Notes under the pieces: model-generated
What the model was told of the DNA's origin: nothing
Databases searched by the model: none
What the model saw: only the letters and a program-made list of their open reading frames with translations
NCBI RefSeq assembly: GCF_001641265.1
Contig: NW_020167533.1
Span: 992,001 to 1,056,000, forward strand
Origin: Pseudogymnoascus destructans
Taxonomy: Eukaryota; Ascomycota; Leotiomycetes; Thelebolales; Thelebolaceae
Length of the DNA stretch: 64,000 nucleotides
Direction: 5' to 3'
Shown: in pieces, positions 12,577 through 24,762 of the stretch
How the letters are laid out: the number at the start of each line of letters is the position of its first letter
Numbering within the stretch: position 1 is the stretch's first letter
Translations under genes and position numbers: made by a program

Positions 12577-13816
12577 GGGGGTTTGGGTGTGTGGGTGTAT
12601 GTGACATGAGGAAGGAGCGAGTTTTGAATACCATCGCAACTTCCCCTTTATATCTGACATGCCACAGGAAGGCACGACCCTCACTCACGTCACCCTCGCA
12701 CCTCCCCCAAAATCACCCAAGTAAACGCATTCACAGAGGTAAACAGACACCCATAATCACTCGGAAAAAAGCCTCATTAACCCAACTACAACCCATCACA
12801 ACCCTTTATCCCACTCCCCCATCCCCCTACCCCCACTTCCCCCGCCCCATCACCCATCAAGATCACCCATCAAGATCACCCATCAAGATGCCCCATCAAG
12901 ATCAACCAAGAGTAAGGTCAAGATTAGATAAATGAAGTTCAAATCGATCTTAACATAACCCCACACAGCCCCTTATAACCCAACCCAATCCCCAACCACC
13001 CCTAGCCACATTTCTCCCAGCAACCGCGCACGAAATTATGTTTCAATTCCCATCTGTAAAACCCCGACTATCCATTTCTTTCATACCACGTTTCGATATT
13101 TTTTCGTTCGTTAACTCAGCATAGCATGCGCGCGATGTTTAATCGCTCTCTCGCTCGTGGCCCTGGTCCAGCTCGTCCTTCCCTGTGCCAGGCCAGGTCC
13201 AGGCGCTATCCTCATCCCCTCCTCCCGTCCCCAAGCCCATCTCTTCTCCCCGATCACGAGCAGGCTAGCTACCAAGCCAGCCCCCCCCCCCGCAACCCTC
13301 CCCAAAAAATAGCAAAGACAAACACCCCCCCCCCCCCCCAACCCCATCTCTCAAAAAAAATCTCAGGCGCTGCGTCTTATCACGTCGTTATATGTCAAAT
13401 AATAAACCCCCCCTTCCCCCGCCCTGCCCAAAAAATTCCAAGGTATATATACGCTTCCCCCACTTTCTCTCTCCCATCCCATCCATACCGTCCATATCAT
13501 CCCTTTTTGTTCGTTTTTTAAATAAAGAAAAAATAAGAAACAAAACATCGTCTTTCTCTCTTATCTCTTCTTGGCCCCTTTTTGCCCCATCATCGGGGTC
13601 GGTAGGCACGCACGCGTTATTTATCCTTCTTGTCCGCATCTGCATCCCATTTTTTTGGTTGATTTAGCCGCGTCGACATCATCATCGACATGTATCTTCG
13701 ACACAGTAGCAGCAGGTTCCGTCCGCACATTAAAAGGCGTCCAGTTCTCCAGGTTCGAGTGTTTCGAAAGTTCGCATCCGACGGTCCGCCTACAGCGCCG
13801 TCGAGCGTCAAACACT
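12577..13816. other. Gene-free stretch between convergent genes
   Basis: This stretch separates the DUF2235 and zinc-finger gene 3' ends. It is C/A-rich with several homopolymer runs (C at 13326-13339) and holds the 13-bp array listed separately. The open frame that continues past the zinc-finger stop, down to 13617, looks non-coding. Confidence 0.4.
12851..12902. repeat. 13-bp tandem repeat, four copies
   Basis: The unit CACCCATCAAGAT occurs three times exactly from 12851 and a fourth time with one change, ending at 12902. Confidence 0.85.
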
Positions 13817-16800
13817 CTACACCCTCTGCATCACTGACGCCTCCGCCCGCGCCCTCATATGACTCGCCTGCGTCTCGAGACTGCGCGCCATGAGATGCGT
13901 CACTGTTACCACGTATTAGCCCAGTCCAATCCCCGCTCAACCCACCACCCCCCTCAACAAAAACGACAGAGAAGAAAGAAAGGAGCAAAAACTCACTCGG
14001 CCACACCGCAGCGTTATCAAGCATAAAACTCGTGATCCTCAAGATCCTCGCCCCAAACCCCCCGGGCTCCTCCGCCAAACTCCTCTGCTGCACCGCCAAG
14101 CCCTGCAACCCCACCATCCCAGCCTCATAACTCATCTTCATCTCGGCGCTCTGCAGCACCTCCTGGATCTTGATGAGCAGCTTGATATCCTCCTCCTCCA
14201 GCAACATGATCCCGGGCACCTGGCTGTAGTCCACTTCATCCCGGCCGAGGATCCCGAGGTACGCACCGACCCGCTCTTGCACGGTGGCAACCCATTCGGC
14301 GAGGACTTGCGCGCAGTCGAAGGCGCACATGGCGGATTGGAGGGGGAGTTCGCGGGAGGTGAAGTCGGCGAAGGTGACGCCGAGCTTATCAGACATCGAC
14401 AGCGAGTCCGCGGCATAAAACGCCGCTTTCCTCAGGTGCCGTTCGCGCTTCGACGTCGTCCCCGGCGCCATCGTCGTCTGTTGCTGCAGGGGCGCACTCA
14501 TGCTACCCATCTGCTGCTGCTGCACCCCCCCACCAGCAGCCACCAACACCTTCGCAAACCCCGGCGACCCCCCCGACGACGGCGGCGTATCCCCAAAATG
14601 CGAGTGCGCACTACTCCCCGTCGCCTCCGACGCATGCTCCGACGCGCCCGAAGAGGCCTCCCCATGAGGCCCTGGGGAGTGCTCAGCATGCTGCACGATC
14701 TCCGACCCCGTCGAGATCTCCTCCGCCATCCCCTCATAATCGCGCTGCCAGAACTTCTCCTTGGAGCGGGACAGATTAACGAACAGCCGCACGTACGCCA
14801 AATCCAAAAGGGGGATCGAGTCCGCGGAGAAGGCGCTGAAGCCGAAGGGATTGGGCCGCTCGAGGCTATGACTCGCGTTGCTAGCCCATGCTTCCTGCCA
14901 CGCCTTGAGCGCGGGCTCGATGTGGCGGTGCATCGTCTCCGTCTCCTCGTTCGTCCAGAGCTTGTTGTGGTGGCGCTGCCGCGTCTCCCAGATGTAGTTG
15001 TGCAGCGCGTTGATGAGGACGAAGCAGCCAAAGGTGCTGGGCTTGAGGGTCGCCGAGGGCGCGCCGCCGTTCGAGTACCCATTGTGCATGTGCTGTTTCT
15101 CGCTGGTGCGGAGGAGTTCGCCGAGTGCGTCGTGGAAGAGCATCAGGTTCTGGCTGGCCGCCTTGACGCCGCCTTTGGCGTTGAAGCTCGCTGCGCTGTC
15201 GCAGGCCCAGAAGTCCTCTTCGCAGGGAAGCTCGAGGAGGATCTCCGAGTTCGTGAGGGCGGGGGTGTGGTTGAAGGCCGACACGAGGAGGCTCGACAGG
15301 GCGAACACGGTGAAGAGAGTCCGCTTCCGCTCTTCGGTGATCCGCCAGCTTATCCACTCCCGCTGCTCGTCAGATATATCCTGCACGCCCCCGTTCAACC
15401 ACATATCCGCCATCGGGGTATCGTCCGAGGATGTCAGGTCGTCGGGCTGCGTCCCATTCGGCGGCCTCAGGAGACCCGCGGCGCGGGACAGGCTCACGAG
15501 CGCAGCGCAGTGCGTCGCGGCGATATCTCCCGCCGTCTTGTCGCCGCAGTTGTGGCCATAGATGACATTGAGCAGCATAGCCTGCACAAGCCACACGGGC
15601 GTATGCACCGACTTCTCCGACGTGGCGTGGCCCGAGTCCGCAACTCCTGCCTTTCGCATATCGGCCTTTCGTACGTCCGCCTTCCTGCGCTCCTCCAGGT
15701 AAAGCTGGATCATCTTCTTGGCCAGCTCGAATATCTCCCTCGACACGGCGTGGTCCATCTCGTATAATGCCCCGATCGCCGCCATGGAGAGCATCAGACA
15801 TCCCCTTCCGCCAACCATCCCCGACTGCCTCGCCGAGTTGATCTGCGACGCCGGAACATCAAACGACAGCGTCGGCAGATGCAGGAACGGCAGGTGCGGC
15901 TGGAAATACGTGACATACGCGCCGACATATCGCTGCAGGTCGGCCGTGCTCGGCAGGCTGCGCGCGTTCTCGTTCGGCTGACCGCGGAGGTGCGCCGGTG
16001 CGCTGAACTGGAACGAGTTCTTGCGGCCGCCAAACGATGTGATCTGGCTCAGCGCCACCACGAGGACCTGGCGCGTGGCCTCGGTGATGGTGGCTGCGGG
16101 TGAACACGGGTTGACTCCGTTCACGGAGGAGGGCGTCTCGGGGCCGAAGTTCATCGTGTGGTGGATTCCATTGGTGTTGGTGAGGCCGGGCATCATGGAC
16201 GGGCTCAGCGAGCTCATCGATGGTGGGGGGGTGGAGAAGTATGTATCCGACGCCTGCTTTTGGGAGAGGTTGTGTGGCGAGATCGGGGCGCCGCTGTGGA
16301 GGAAATCCGGGAAGCCGTTTAGGGACAGGTCGAAGCCGAAACTCCCGGGGCCCATCAGCGCCGGAGCCATCATGCTCTGCTGCCACATGGACCCCGGGTT
16401 CACGGGCTGGTTCGAGCCGTCCAGCATCACCTCGCTGATGCCGCTCTGGCTCGCCGTGCTGATTGCCGAGGGCGACGAGCCGTCAATGGCATTCTCGTTT
16501 GCCGTAAAGTCCAGCTGGTGCTCGAAGCCGTTCATCCAGCCAAAGTCCTCCTCCATTGGCTGGCCCCCGGTCACATCCGGGAATGCGTGCTGGTACGCCG
16601 ACGCCGAGTCGATGGCCATGGACTGCGGGGAATCGCTGTAGTGTAACGCGTTGGGGTTGACGGTGCTGCCCTCCCGGTTGAACATATCCCAGTCGAACTC
16701 GGCCAGGATCCGTGGGTCCACAGGCGCCGTCCGTAACCCCCCGCCCATAGCCGCCACGTTCACCCCGTCCATATCCAGCTTCGGCAGCACACTGTGAGAC

Positions 16801-17432
16801 ATGCCCCGCTGCCCCAGCGCCGCCGACATCCCCGCCAAATGATAGCCATCGTGCGCCGAGAGCCCCATCAGGCTGCCATGCCGGCTATGCGTCCCTTGCA
16901 CGATATTCCTCGGGTTGGCGGAATTCGGCGCGATCAGGTGTATCGCCGCATTATCGACATGGCTGATGGTGTTCGCGCGCGGCCTCATCGGCCCATGACC
17001 CTTGGCCACCGAGCCCTTCCGTATCTTGGCGGACGTGGCCGTGCTGCTGGCGCTCTCGCGGCGGTTCCGCGGCCGCGACGACGGCGTGGTGGTCATATGC
17101 AGCTTCTGCTGGTGGCGCAGGAGCAGGTCCCGCCGCGCGAAGCAGCGCGTGCACTCGGAGCACTCGAACGGCTTCTCCTTGGTGTGGGAGCGCTCGTGGC
17201 GCTTGAGATGCTCGAGCCGCGCAAACGAGCGCGTGCAGGTCGCGCAGATGTGTGGCCGGGGCTTGTCGGTCTTGGGCGGGGGGAAGGCCGTCGCAGGCTT
17301 TGGGTTCAGGGCGGGATCAACTGGAGGGCGAAAGTTAGATCTGGCATCCTCTCGCAGCAGCTACATACCATTCTCGTTGAGAGCGCCGTTCGTCGTGGCA
17401 TTTGCAGCGCTGGATGACGTCGTGAGAGGCAT
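13817..17432 (-). CDS. C2H2 zinc-finger transcription factor with fungal_trans domain (Adr1-type)
   Basis: This is a nuclear transcription factor with two C2H2 fingers and a C-terminal fungal-specific regulatory domain. Exons I infer are 17432-17369, 17320-13997 and 13902-13817, giving 1157 residues. Finger 1 uses Cys47, Cys50, His63 and His67; finger 2 uses Cys75, Cys78, His91 and His96. The linker and RRDLLLRH helix are of the yeast Adr1 type. A long Ser/Pro/Gly/Met-rich region follows, then the fungal_trans core from about residue 420 (HLPFLHLPTL) onwards. I end the gene at 13817 because splicing 13903-13996, with GTGAGT donor and branch GCTAATAC, gives a helical tail ending MQRV. Reading through to 13617 gives low-complexity sequence instead. 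The target genes are unknown. Confidence 0.88.
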
Positions 17433-17749
17433 GCTGGGCAGGGTCTCTCGCAGCGGCAAGGGGAGTCGAGGGAGGCGCGGCGCGGTGAGGGCGTCGTCGG
17501 ACTGCTATCATGCTACAACAAATGTGTGGTTGCGGTTGGGTTTGTTGGATTGCGTGAGCGATTCGTCAAGGGAGCGGCGGCGATCGGCTGGTGGGACTCG
17601 GACTGGAAATGAGGGATGCAGTGGGAGTGAATAGTTGTTTGGATTGTTGCGAGGGTGAAGGTTAGCTTGCCAATCGAGGCGAGGAGAGAATGAAGGAAAG
17701 GGTCGGGGATTTGATGGCAGCAGGATATTTTCTTGGTGGTTTGTTTGGT

Positions 17750-17870
17750 GGTGGGTGAGTGGTGGGTGAGTGGTGGGTGAGTGGTGGGTGAGTGGTGGGT
17801 GAGTGGTGGGTGAGTGGTGGGTGAGTGGTGGGTGAGTGGTGGGTGAGTGGTGGGTGAGTGGTGGGTGAGT
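17750..17870. repeat. 11-bp minisatellite, 11 copies
   Basis: The unit GGTGGGTGAGT is repeated eleven times without a visible mismatch. It lies about 320 bp upstream of the zinc-finger start codon. Confidence 0.95.
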
Positions 17871-18021
17871 GGTGGGTGGTAGTGGCGAGGCGGGCAGGGA
17901 GGTCAGTAGAGGCGAACAACAGGCGAACAACAGTTAGTTCTGGTTCTTGACGGTTTGAAGGCCAAGAGGACCAAGACCTCAGGTGTGGCAACCAGTCAGA
18001 GGGAGGCAATGGGGTTGGATG

Positions 18022-18084
18022 GTGAGGATAGTGAGGATAGTGAGGATAGTGAGGATAGTGAGGATAGTGAGGATAGTGAGGATG
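18022..18084. repeat. 9-bp minisatellite, 7 copies
   Basis: The unit GTGAGGATA is repeated seven times, the last with one change. It reads as Glu-Asp-Ser repeats in one frame, but nothing around it suggests a gene. Confidence 0.95.
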
Positions 18085-18087
18085 GGA

Positions 18088-18340
18088 TTGGGTATTGGGG
18101 TATGGGGTATGGGGTATTGGTGTATGGGATGGGGTATGGGATGGGGTATGGGATGGGAGATGGGATGGGAGATGGGGTATTGGCGTATGGGAGATGGGGT
18201 ATTGGCGTATGGGAGATGGGGTATTGGCGTATGGGAGATGGGGTATTGGCGTATGGGAGATGGGGTATTGGCGTATGGGATATCGGGTATTGGCGTATGG
18301 GAGATGGGGTATCGGGATATGGGATATGGATGGGTATAAA
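18088..18340. repeat. GGGATGGGGTAT-type array with a 22-bp higher-order unit
   Basis: Short G-rich motifs (ATGGGATGGGGT) pass into a 22-bp unit, GAGATGGGGTATTGGCGTAT plus GG, that recurs about five to six times between about 18170 and 18320. The last copies diverge. Confidence 0.85.
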
Positions 18341-18359
18341 GGTAGTGTATACTGGAGGT

Positions 18360-18413
18360 GAGTATATCGAGTATATCGAGTATATCGAGTATATCGAGTA
18401 TATCGAGTATATC
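18360..18413. repeat. 9-bp minisatellite, 6 copies
   Basis: The unit GAGTATATC is repeated six times exactly. Confidence 0.95.
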
Positions 18414-19186
18414 TGTGTATTGTGTGAAGGTATACGGAGTAGAGAGAGGGGAGGTGGTGGGGGGTGGTGGGTGGTGGGGGGTTGCATGGGTTGCGTGGTT
18501 GCGTGGGTTGCGTGGTGGGTGTTGGGTGTTGGGTGGTGGGCGATGATGCGCGTGGTACTTGGGTGGATACTTGTCACGGTACTTACTGTATACCAGACCC
18601 CCATTCCCTCTGGTTCTGTTGGTTCACTCGCTGCTCTAGCCTTGTCACTAATCGGAAAGTAGCAGGTACTACCCATCCTTGTTCCATGCCCTTCCCTACC
18701 CCTCTACCACCTCTACCACCCCTACGAACACCACCACCTCCCCACCACCACCTCCCCTACCCCCCTACGAACACCACCACCTCCCCACCACCACCACCAC
18801 CTCCCCTACCCCCCTACCACCACCACCACCTCCCCTACACCTCCCCTACCCTACCCCTCCCCTCCCCTACCCCTCCCCCCCTCGTCATCACCGCCATCAT
18901 CCCCCCTGGCCAAAACCTGGACATGAGAGAAGAACCCCCCTTTCCCCCACGGCGTGCAAGGCCATGGGGAACAATAATGCCAGTTAGCAGTCAGCAATGG
19001 TTAGATGGATGGGATGGTGGGGCGTGTAGGAGCCGTACTCCGTAAAGTGGGTCGGTTTACTGTACTAGGCGTCGCGCTGACAGAGCAAAAGTAGCCCATT
19101 TGACATTGGCCACGGGCTAGAGTACCTTGGACTGGGTGGGCTATTGAACCCACCACCCCATCCCACATCCCCATCCCACCTCACCT

Positions 19187-19235
19187 CCCACCTCCCACCT
19201 CCCACCTCCCACCTCCCACCTCCCACCTCCCACCT
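19187..19235. repeat. 7-bp CCCACCT array, 7 copies
   Basis: The heptamer CCCACCT is repeated seven times. The same heptamer forms a shorter array at 34865-34899 in the promoter of the epimerase gene. Confidence 0.92.
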
Positions 19236-19640
19236 CCCGCTGTTTATAAACAAGACCAACCGCCACCACCACCCACGAACGCCGCCTCCGATTTCATCCT
19301 AGCGCCGCGCATGGCGACCTTGGCCATGGCGCGTTGGGCAAGGGCGAGCATGCTGCGCACGTCGGCGGAGCGAGCATGCAGCGCGCGTCGGCGGAGCTGT
19401 GCCCCATAACTGCTTGCTCAGGTCCGCCGGTACGGGCAGAGCTTCAATGGACCGGCACGGAGTACTCCGGCGTGGGAGTCGGACTCCGCAGAGGATAGAC
19501 GCGCTGGATACAGGGTGTACAGACCCAGTGAGGCCGAGCCGCCTTAAAACAGCGATGCCACTAACCCCAAAACCAGTCTAGTCCACTCTAACCCACTCTA
19601 ACCCACCCCCCCCCCCTTCCACCACCCACACCCCTTCCCT

Positions 19641-19789
19641 CCCCCAGAAATCCCCTCCCCCAGAAATCCCCTCCCCCAGAAATCCCCTCCCCAAGAAATC
19701 CCCTCCCCCAGAAATCCCCTCCCCCAGAAATCCCCTCCCCCAGAAATCCCCTCCCCAGAAATCCCCTCCCCCAGAAATCCACTCCCCCA
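19641..19789. repeat. 16-17-bp minisatellite, about nine copies
   Basis: A C-rich unit containing CCCAGAAATCCCCT recurs about nine times with small length changes in the C run. Confidence 0.9.
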
Positions 19790-20033
19790 TCTCCCTCCCC
19801 ACACCCCCCCCCCAACCTTCCCCATCTCCACGAACACAAACCGGGGTCTCCACGACAGGCGACCTGCAGCAACGCCCCTCGACCACGACAACCAATCGTA
19901 CACCCCTGCCTTCCCCGGATTTCGCTAATCAGGAGCCCACGAGGGTGTTGCCTCGCTAGGGGTTTGTTGTTGGGGAGGGCACAAGAGATGGCGGCGGAGG
20001 AGGATGTTGGTCTGGGCTAGAGCTGGACTGGTG

Positions 20034-20083
20034 GACTGGACTGGACTGGACTGGACTGGACTGGACTGGACTGGACTGGACTG
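20034..20083. repeat. 5-bp GGACT array, about 10 copies
   Basis: GGACT is repeated about ten times. A short GGCGT array follows at about 20096-20115. Confidence 0.92.
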
Positions 20084-22330
20084 GGAAAAGGGGGATGGCG
20101 TGGCGTGGCGTGGCGTGGGCATGGGGCGGGCGGGATGGATACAGCAATTTAATCGCTGGTGGTCGACGACGATGGGAATAAGGGCCTCTCCCGTGCCTCG
20201 TCCCTGGCCTTGCCTGGCCCAGCTTCACCAGGGGCAGCAACCAACGACGACGGGCGCGCGCCCGCCGTTGGTGCTAATCCATATCCTCGTCCGTCCTCTG
20301 TACGGCTGCATGCCGGATGATGCTGTATGACGCTGGCTGTATATATTACCCCACGGTTCTCCCAGAGTCCTCAACCGTCGGATCGGCTCTTCGGCGCCAA
20401 ACTACCACTATGGGCCAGCTCCCAGCCCGCGTCGTAGCCATGGCCATACGGAGTGCTGCAGCTGATAGCATTCTTAGAAAAGGGGAGGGAAGGGCAGCCC
20501 GCCGCGGCCCTGGAATTGCCGGCATGCAAAGAATCCCCCTACACCACTACTCCCACCGTTCCTGTCCTCCCATCCCCAACAGCCAATGTCGGATCCCCTC
20601 CTCCGGCATCCCATAACAGGCCTACCCACCCCTTTCCCAACCCACGCACCAGCCGCTGGGACCATGCCACTACATCTCGAACGCACGCTCCCTTCTATGT
20701 TGTGTGACCCCCGACCGGCTTCCCCATCTCAGGCCACCACCACCACGGACACCGTTTGTCCGTCTGATACTGTACCAGAGCAAGCAGCCTGTCCACAGCC
20801 CTGGGTCGTGATATTAATTCGATAGAAGTTGTATCGCTCCCCACCTCCCCCCCGCGCCGAGGATAACCGGTACGTGCGAGGGCGTGTAAACCCCATCCAT
20901 CCCATCTCCCTCTCCGCCCGCAACGAGCTCCCCATCACGCACGCACGTGCACGACTGCGTTGGCTAGTTGGTTAGTCCTCGGTCCAGCTCCCGGGCGCGT
21001 GGCGGTCGCGCACGGGACTTGGGGGTTATATGCTATGTATGGGGACGCCCTGTGCTGGGGCTATGCGTCCTGATGCACCACCGCAGAGTAGCGTAGTTGT
21101 ATCACGCGTCGTCCCCGTTCCTCACCCCACCAGGGGTCATAGATTATTCTCTCAGTGTTCCCCATCCAGGGCAACGGCGTGTGTGGAGTGGATTGGTATT
21201 AGCACATCGGGATAGGATGGGATGGGATGGTCTAGGAGCAGGGGTCCAGCCGGCGCAAGGGAGGGAGGGTATGGCTCGTGTGGATTCGTGGAATGTTCTT
21301 TGGTGGAACGAATTTGGAATATAGATTGTAATGTATGCAAGGGGGGTATAACATTTCCTCAACCCACACTACCTACCGGTTCGAGCGTGGACAAACTTCT
21401 ATATCAAGACCCCCCCCCCCTTATTACCCCAGGTTGGGTTCGAACAACCGTCCTGTCTAGGGGTATACCACCATACCCCCATCCATACATGCGGATGAAC
21501 CCCTCCTCGTGCACCGAGGTAGGGGCCGGCGGTCGCTGGTCGGGACGGGGGTTAGGTGTCATTCTCACATGTGATCTCTGGCTGGATCTAGAATTCCCAC
21601 TTCTAATCCTCGTCAATAAGCCACTGGATTTATCATGTGCATACCTCGTAGAGGCGGGATAAGAAGATGAGAGCATGGGAGCATGAGGGTTCCCCGGGTT
21701 TTTGGAACGGCTTGTGAACGCTTGTCATGTGCCTGCCTGTCTGCTTGTTGCATGGAGGAAGCAGGGAGGGAGGGAAGGGAGGACCTGGTGGGAAATCTGT
21801 CTTGAGCCGCTGATTTATGATGTTTTCTGGAAGCTGCAATTGTAAGATATGCTTATGGAGATATATTTCTCTTTATAGTTTTATAGAGTGAATACATGTT
21901 ATATATTGTTCCTATAGTAGCTGGAAGTTTATCAAGTAGATTTATTCCGATTTATTTGAACTAAAATATAGACATTGGATTTTAAAATAATATATCCTCG
22001 GCAGATAATCATACACTCATCTTAAAACCGAAAAAATGAATGAGAATATTTATCTGGCCCCTATAAATGGCCAAAAAATCAAAAAATCAATATTTAGACG
22101 TCAATTTCTGTACATCATCGCCTGCCACGACAAACCTCGCAACTAAACCAAACGAAAAGCCAACACACCCCGATACAATATTAACATTTGAATGCTATAC
22201 TATATGAACAGCCACTGACGCCTTGGGAATATCTCAAATGCCCAGCCATAATTGAAGCTTCATCGTAAAAACCCTCACTTATATACTCGCTCCAAATTTA
22301 TACACGCGTAGGTAGACAGCCGCCCCCGAA

Positions 22331-24463
22331 TTAGCTGCCAACCCCAACCAGCTTCGCCCATTTACCCTCGTCAACCTCCGATCCGTCGCCCGGGTAACCT
22401 ATGTTGTCCCGATCATCATCGATGATTCTCCCGTACTCGAGCAGCAGGCGGTACATATACACCTAGTCCATCTATTAGCTTCATTGTCGACATAGCGAGG
22501 ATAAATAGGGGGTGGGGGATATAAGAATGGTCAACAAAAGGGGAATACAAAAAGAAGAAACTAACCTCCATATCCTCCTTCCTCAACACCTTCGCAGCCC
22601 ACTCCGACCCCCTCTTCGCAATCAGCCTTCCCTCAAACTCATGCTTCTGCACATACAGATTCATATTAACCCAGTCCTCGCCCCGATCATTCCCCTCCGC
22701 GTTCCCATACCCCACAAAATACGTCAACATACTGTATATCTCGCGATATTCGATCCCGAGCGGCACAAAGTGCACCCACGCGAAAAGGCGCGAGGTATGC
22801 CACTCCTTGAACAGCGTGCTTTTGATCGGTAGGCTGCGGCTCTGGAGAAGTGCCCGGAAGCGCGCCGAGATCCCGTCCCCATCCACGTCAAGGATAAACC
22901 TGTTCTTGAATTGTTCGGCGAGCGCCGCCCAGTACGCCCTCGATCACTCCGACGCCAAGTTCGTGAATGGGTCCTGGCCGGGGGCGTTGGGGCGTACGCC
23001 GTAGAGGTTGGGGTGTAGGGGGTCGGTGCCGATGACTCTGACGGTATTGTTGCTCAGGAAGTCAGCATCGAGATTGCGGACCAACCGGTCTCTTTTTTTG
23101 TCTCTTCGTCCACGCCCAATGGCGGCCTAGTAAGTGTGCCGCGCCAGTATATCGTATCGTGCTTATCCTCCCACGCGTAGTCATACTTATCATCATATGC
23201 GTAATTTGTATCCTTGGGAGGTAGTCCAGTAGGCCGCGGATGGGTAGAGGATGTCGTTATTAACATTTGTTTTACCCTCACTGAAAATTGGGACGAGTCG
23301 GAGAGTATTTAGTAAATCCATAGGCAGATAAAGCATGGTATGAAGATCAGAGACGAGAGGGCCCAGAGAGCAGAGGTCAAGGATCGATTTTGGTTTTGAA
23401 TAATGGTATTGGCATTGTTGTTTAGCTTGTGTGAATTGAGCTTGAGAAGGCTTTCGTAACGCAAGAGTGCTTTGCTCTTGAGAAGTTCTTCGTTATGAAC
23501 GAGTGAGTCGGGAGGGCGTGCCTCCTTTACAGTAGACATGTAGGGTAGTCCCGATATGTCTTTCCATTCTGGGTCCACCGCAGTTTCTTTCGCAGCTGCA
23601 TCTTCCCAGAGGCCAGGCAGATGCTTCGAAAACTCGTTCTTTATATGCTCAGTACTGACCCTAGACCCCTCTTCAGTCTTCAGGAGTTTTTGGAGTTCGT
23701 CCCAAGGAACCGTCACGCGTGGCTTGCTACGCCCGTTGACAGCAATATCCATATCTGGTAGGTCCTTGACGAAAGACTGGATCATTTCAATAAACCCTGG
23801 CCATTCATTTTTATCGCGGGTTAGTGACGCCACAGCCCCATCTCGTATGTGAACTCCCCAAATATCCTGTTCTCTCCTAACATGCATGCGCCCCGCTAGC
23901 GACCGAATACCCTTTGGATCCACCCCCCAGAAGGGTCTTAAATCGTCCATAATCTGTTCAAAAGGGCCCACGACCCCAGACCCCTCCTCCATACCAAAGT
24001 CGCCCAGAATTTCAACCTTCCGGTCGCGTGCGAACTTATACCACATATCAAAATGTGGCGGTGGATTCCTCCCGTATCGCTCTCGGTAGCTTAGAACAAT
24101 GCTGGAGAATTTGGGATATGTTTTCCCCTGTTCCTGGTAACGATCCCATAATGCGTCTTTTTGGATGATCCGCCTATGTATGGGGTGTTGGTCATCGACA
24201 AGGTTCGCATCGTAGTCGCCGTTGACGTTGCTCCAGTCTTTGAGCTTCGGGAGCTATTCCCACAGGTTAGACATTGTGGGGCTTTCAGAAAAGGAGGGGT
24301 ACCTACATCAGGCTCTGGTTTTGCTTGTCCAGGAAGAACAACATGAAAAACTCTTCGTGGCCATCTGCGCCAAACAGTATAAAAGAATTCACAACAATCG
24401 CAAGAAAAGCAGCAGAACTAAACAGCGCGATGATTTGTCGCGTGCTGAGGTTAAAGGAAGGCA
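22331..24463 (-). pseudogene. GT90 (CAP10-like) glycosyltransferase, decayed
   Basis: The translated pieces match the GT90/CAP10 family, Golgi type II membrane glycosyltransferases including fungal capsule xylosyltransferases and animal POGLUT. Pieces in order are a signal anchor (QIIALFSSAAFLAIVV), YRERYGRNPPPHFDMWYKFA, PFWGVDPKGIRSLAGR, YAWEDKHDTIYWRGT, ARFRALLQSRSLPIKSTLF and EWHTSRLFAWVHFVPLG. YMYRLLLEYGRIIDDDRD follows at the C terminus. Two introns are intact (24254-24306 and 22463-22565). The frame is broken in at least four places: a shift near the A5 run 24346-24350, a shift near 23200-23230, a shift at the T7 run 23093-23099, and a TGA at 22944-22946. Homopolymer sequencing errors could explain two of these but not the stop codon. 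It is divergent from uL15m. Confidence 0.75.
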
Positions 24464-24681
24464 TGGCGGGCACTCGTATTCAACACCGACGCTGCAAACA
24501 AGGAAGAAGAAAAGGGTTATAAACGTTGAAAAACCGTCATCTCCACCTGCAGTAGTGTTGATACTACGCCGGTGAGATCTCATCCACGTTGCTGAAGAAA
24601 TGGAGGGGAATTGAGGACAAGAAGCTCCAACCGTGATTGATAGGCTATAAATGGACATTGAAATTACAGGGGTGTCGAACA

Positions 24682-24693
24682 TATCACGTGATA
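24682..24693. promoter_or_regulatory. Palindromic TATCACGTGATA site upstream of uL15m
   Basis: A perfect 12-bp palindrome centred on CACGTG lies 70 bp upstream of the uL15m start codon, between it and the GT90 relic. RTCACRTG is the known binding motif of Cbf1-type bHLH factors; binding here is inferred. Confidence 0.55.
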
Positions 24694-24762
24694 ACTAAAA
24701 TTCCAATGTCGTCGGAACGAACATGAAGCCGCAAGTCCAGGAACAACAATCCACCTCCAGCA

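Larger units (their letters stand above)
17433..22330. other. 4.9-kb gene-free stretch with minisatellite cluster
   Basis: I find no reading frame here that resembles a protein; the long open frames are translations of the tandem arrays listed separately. Composition changes abruptly: G-rich arrays at 17.7-18.5 kb, pyrimidine-rich at 18.6-19.9 kb, mixed to 21.8 kb, then AT-rich to 22.3 kb. The first few hundred bases should include the promoter of the zinc-finger gene. Confidence 0.6.

Noticed and set aside
13617..13816. C-terminal extension of the zinc-finger factor to the stop at 13617
   Set aside because: It requires reading through a good intron (13903-13996) and yields low-complexity sequence. 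The spliced tail ending at 13817 looks like a natural helical C terminus.
17955..18676. Long open frames across 18.0-18.6 kb on both strands
   Set aside because: They are translations of 9-, 22- and 9-bp tandem arrays whose unit keeps several frames open. The peptide content is pure repeat.
21420..21490. tRNA-like T-arm (GGTTGGGTTCGAACAACC) next to a perfect GGGTAT/ATACCC hairpin
   Set aside because: The apparent T loop is 8 nt on either strand, no acceptor or anticodon stem can be formed, and no oligo-T terminator follows. Chance palindromes explain it better.
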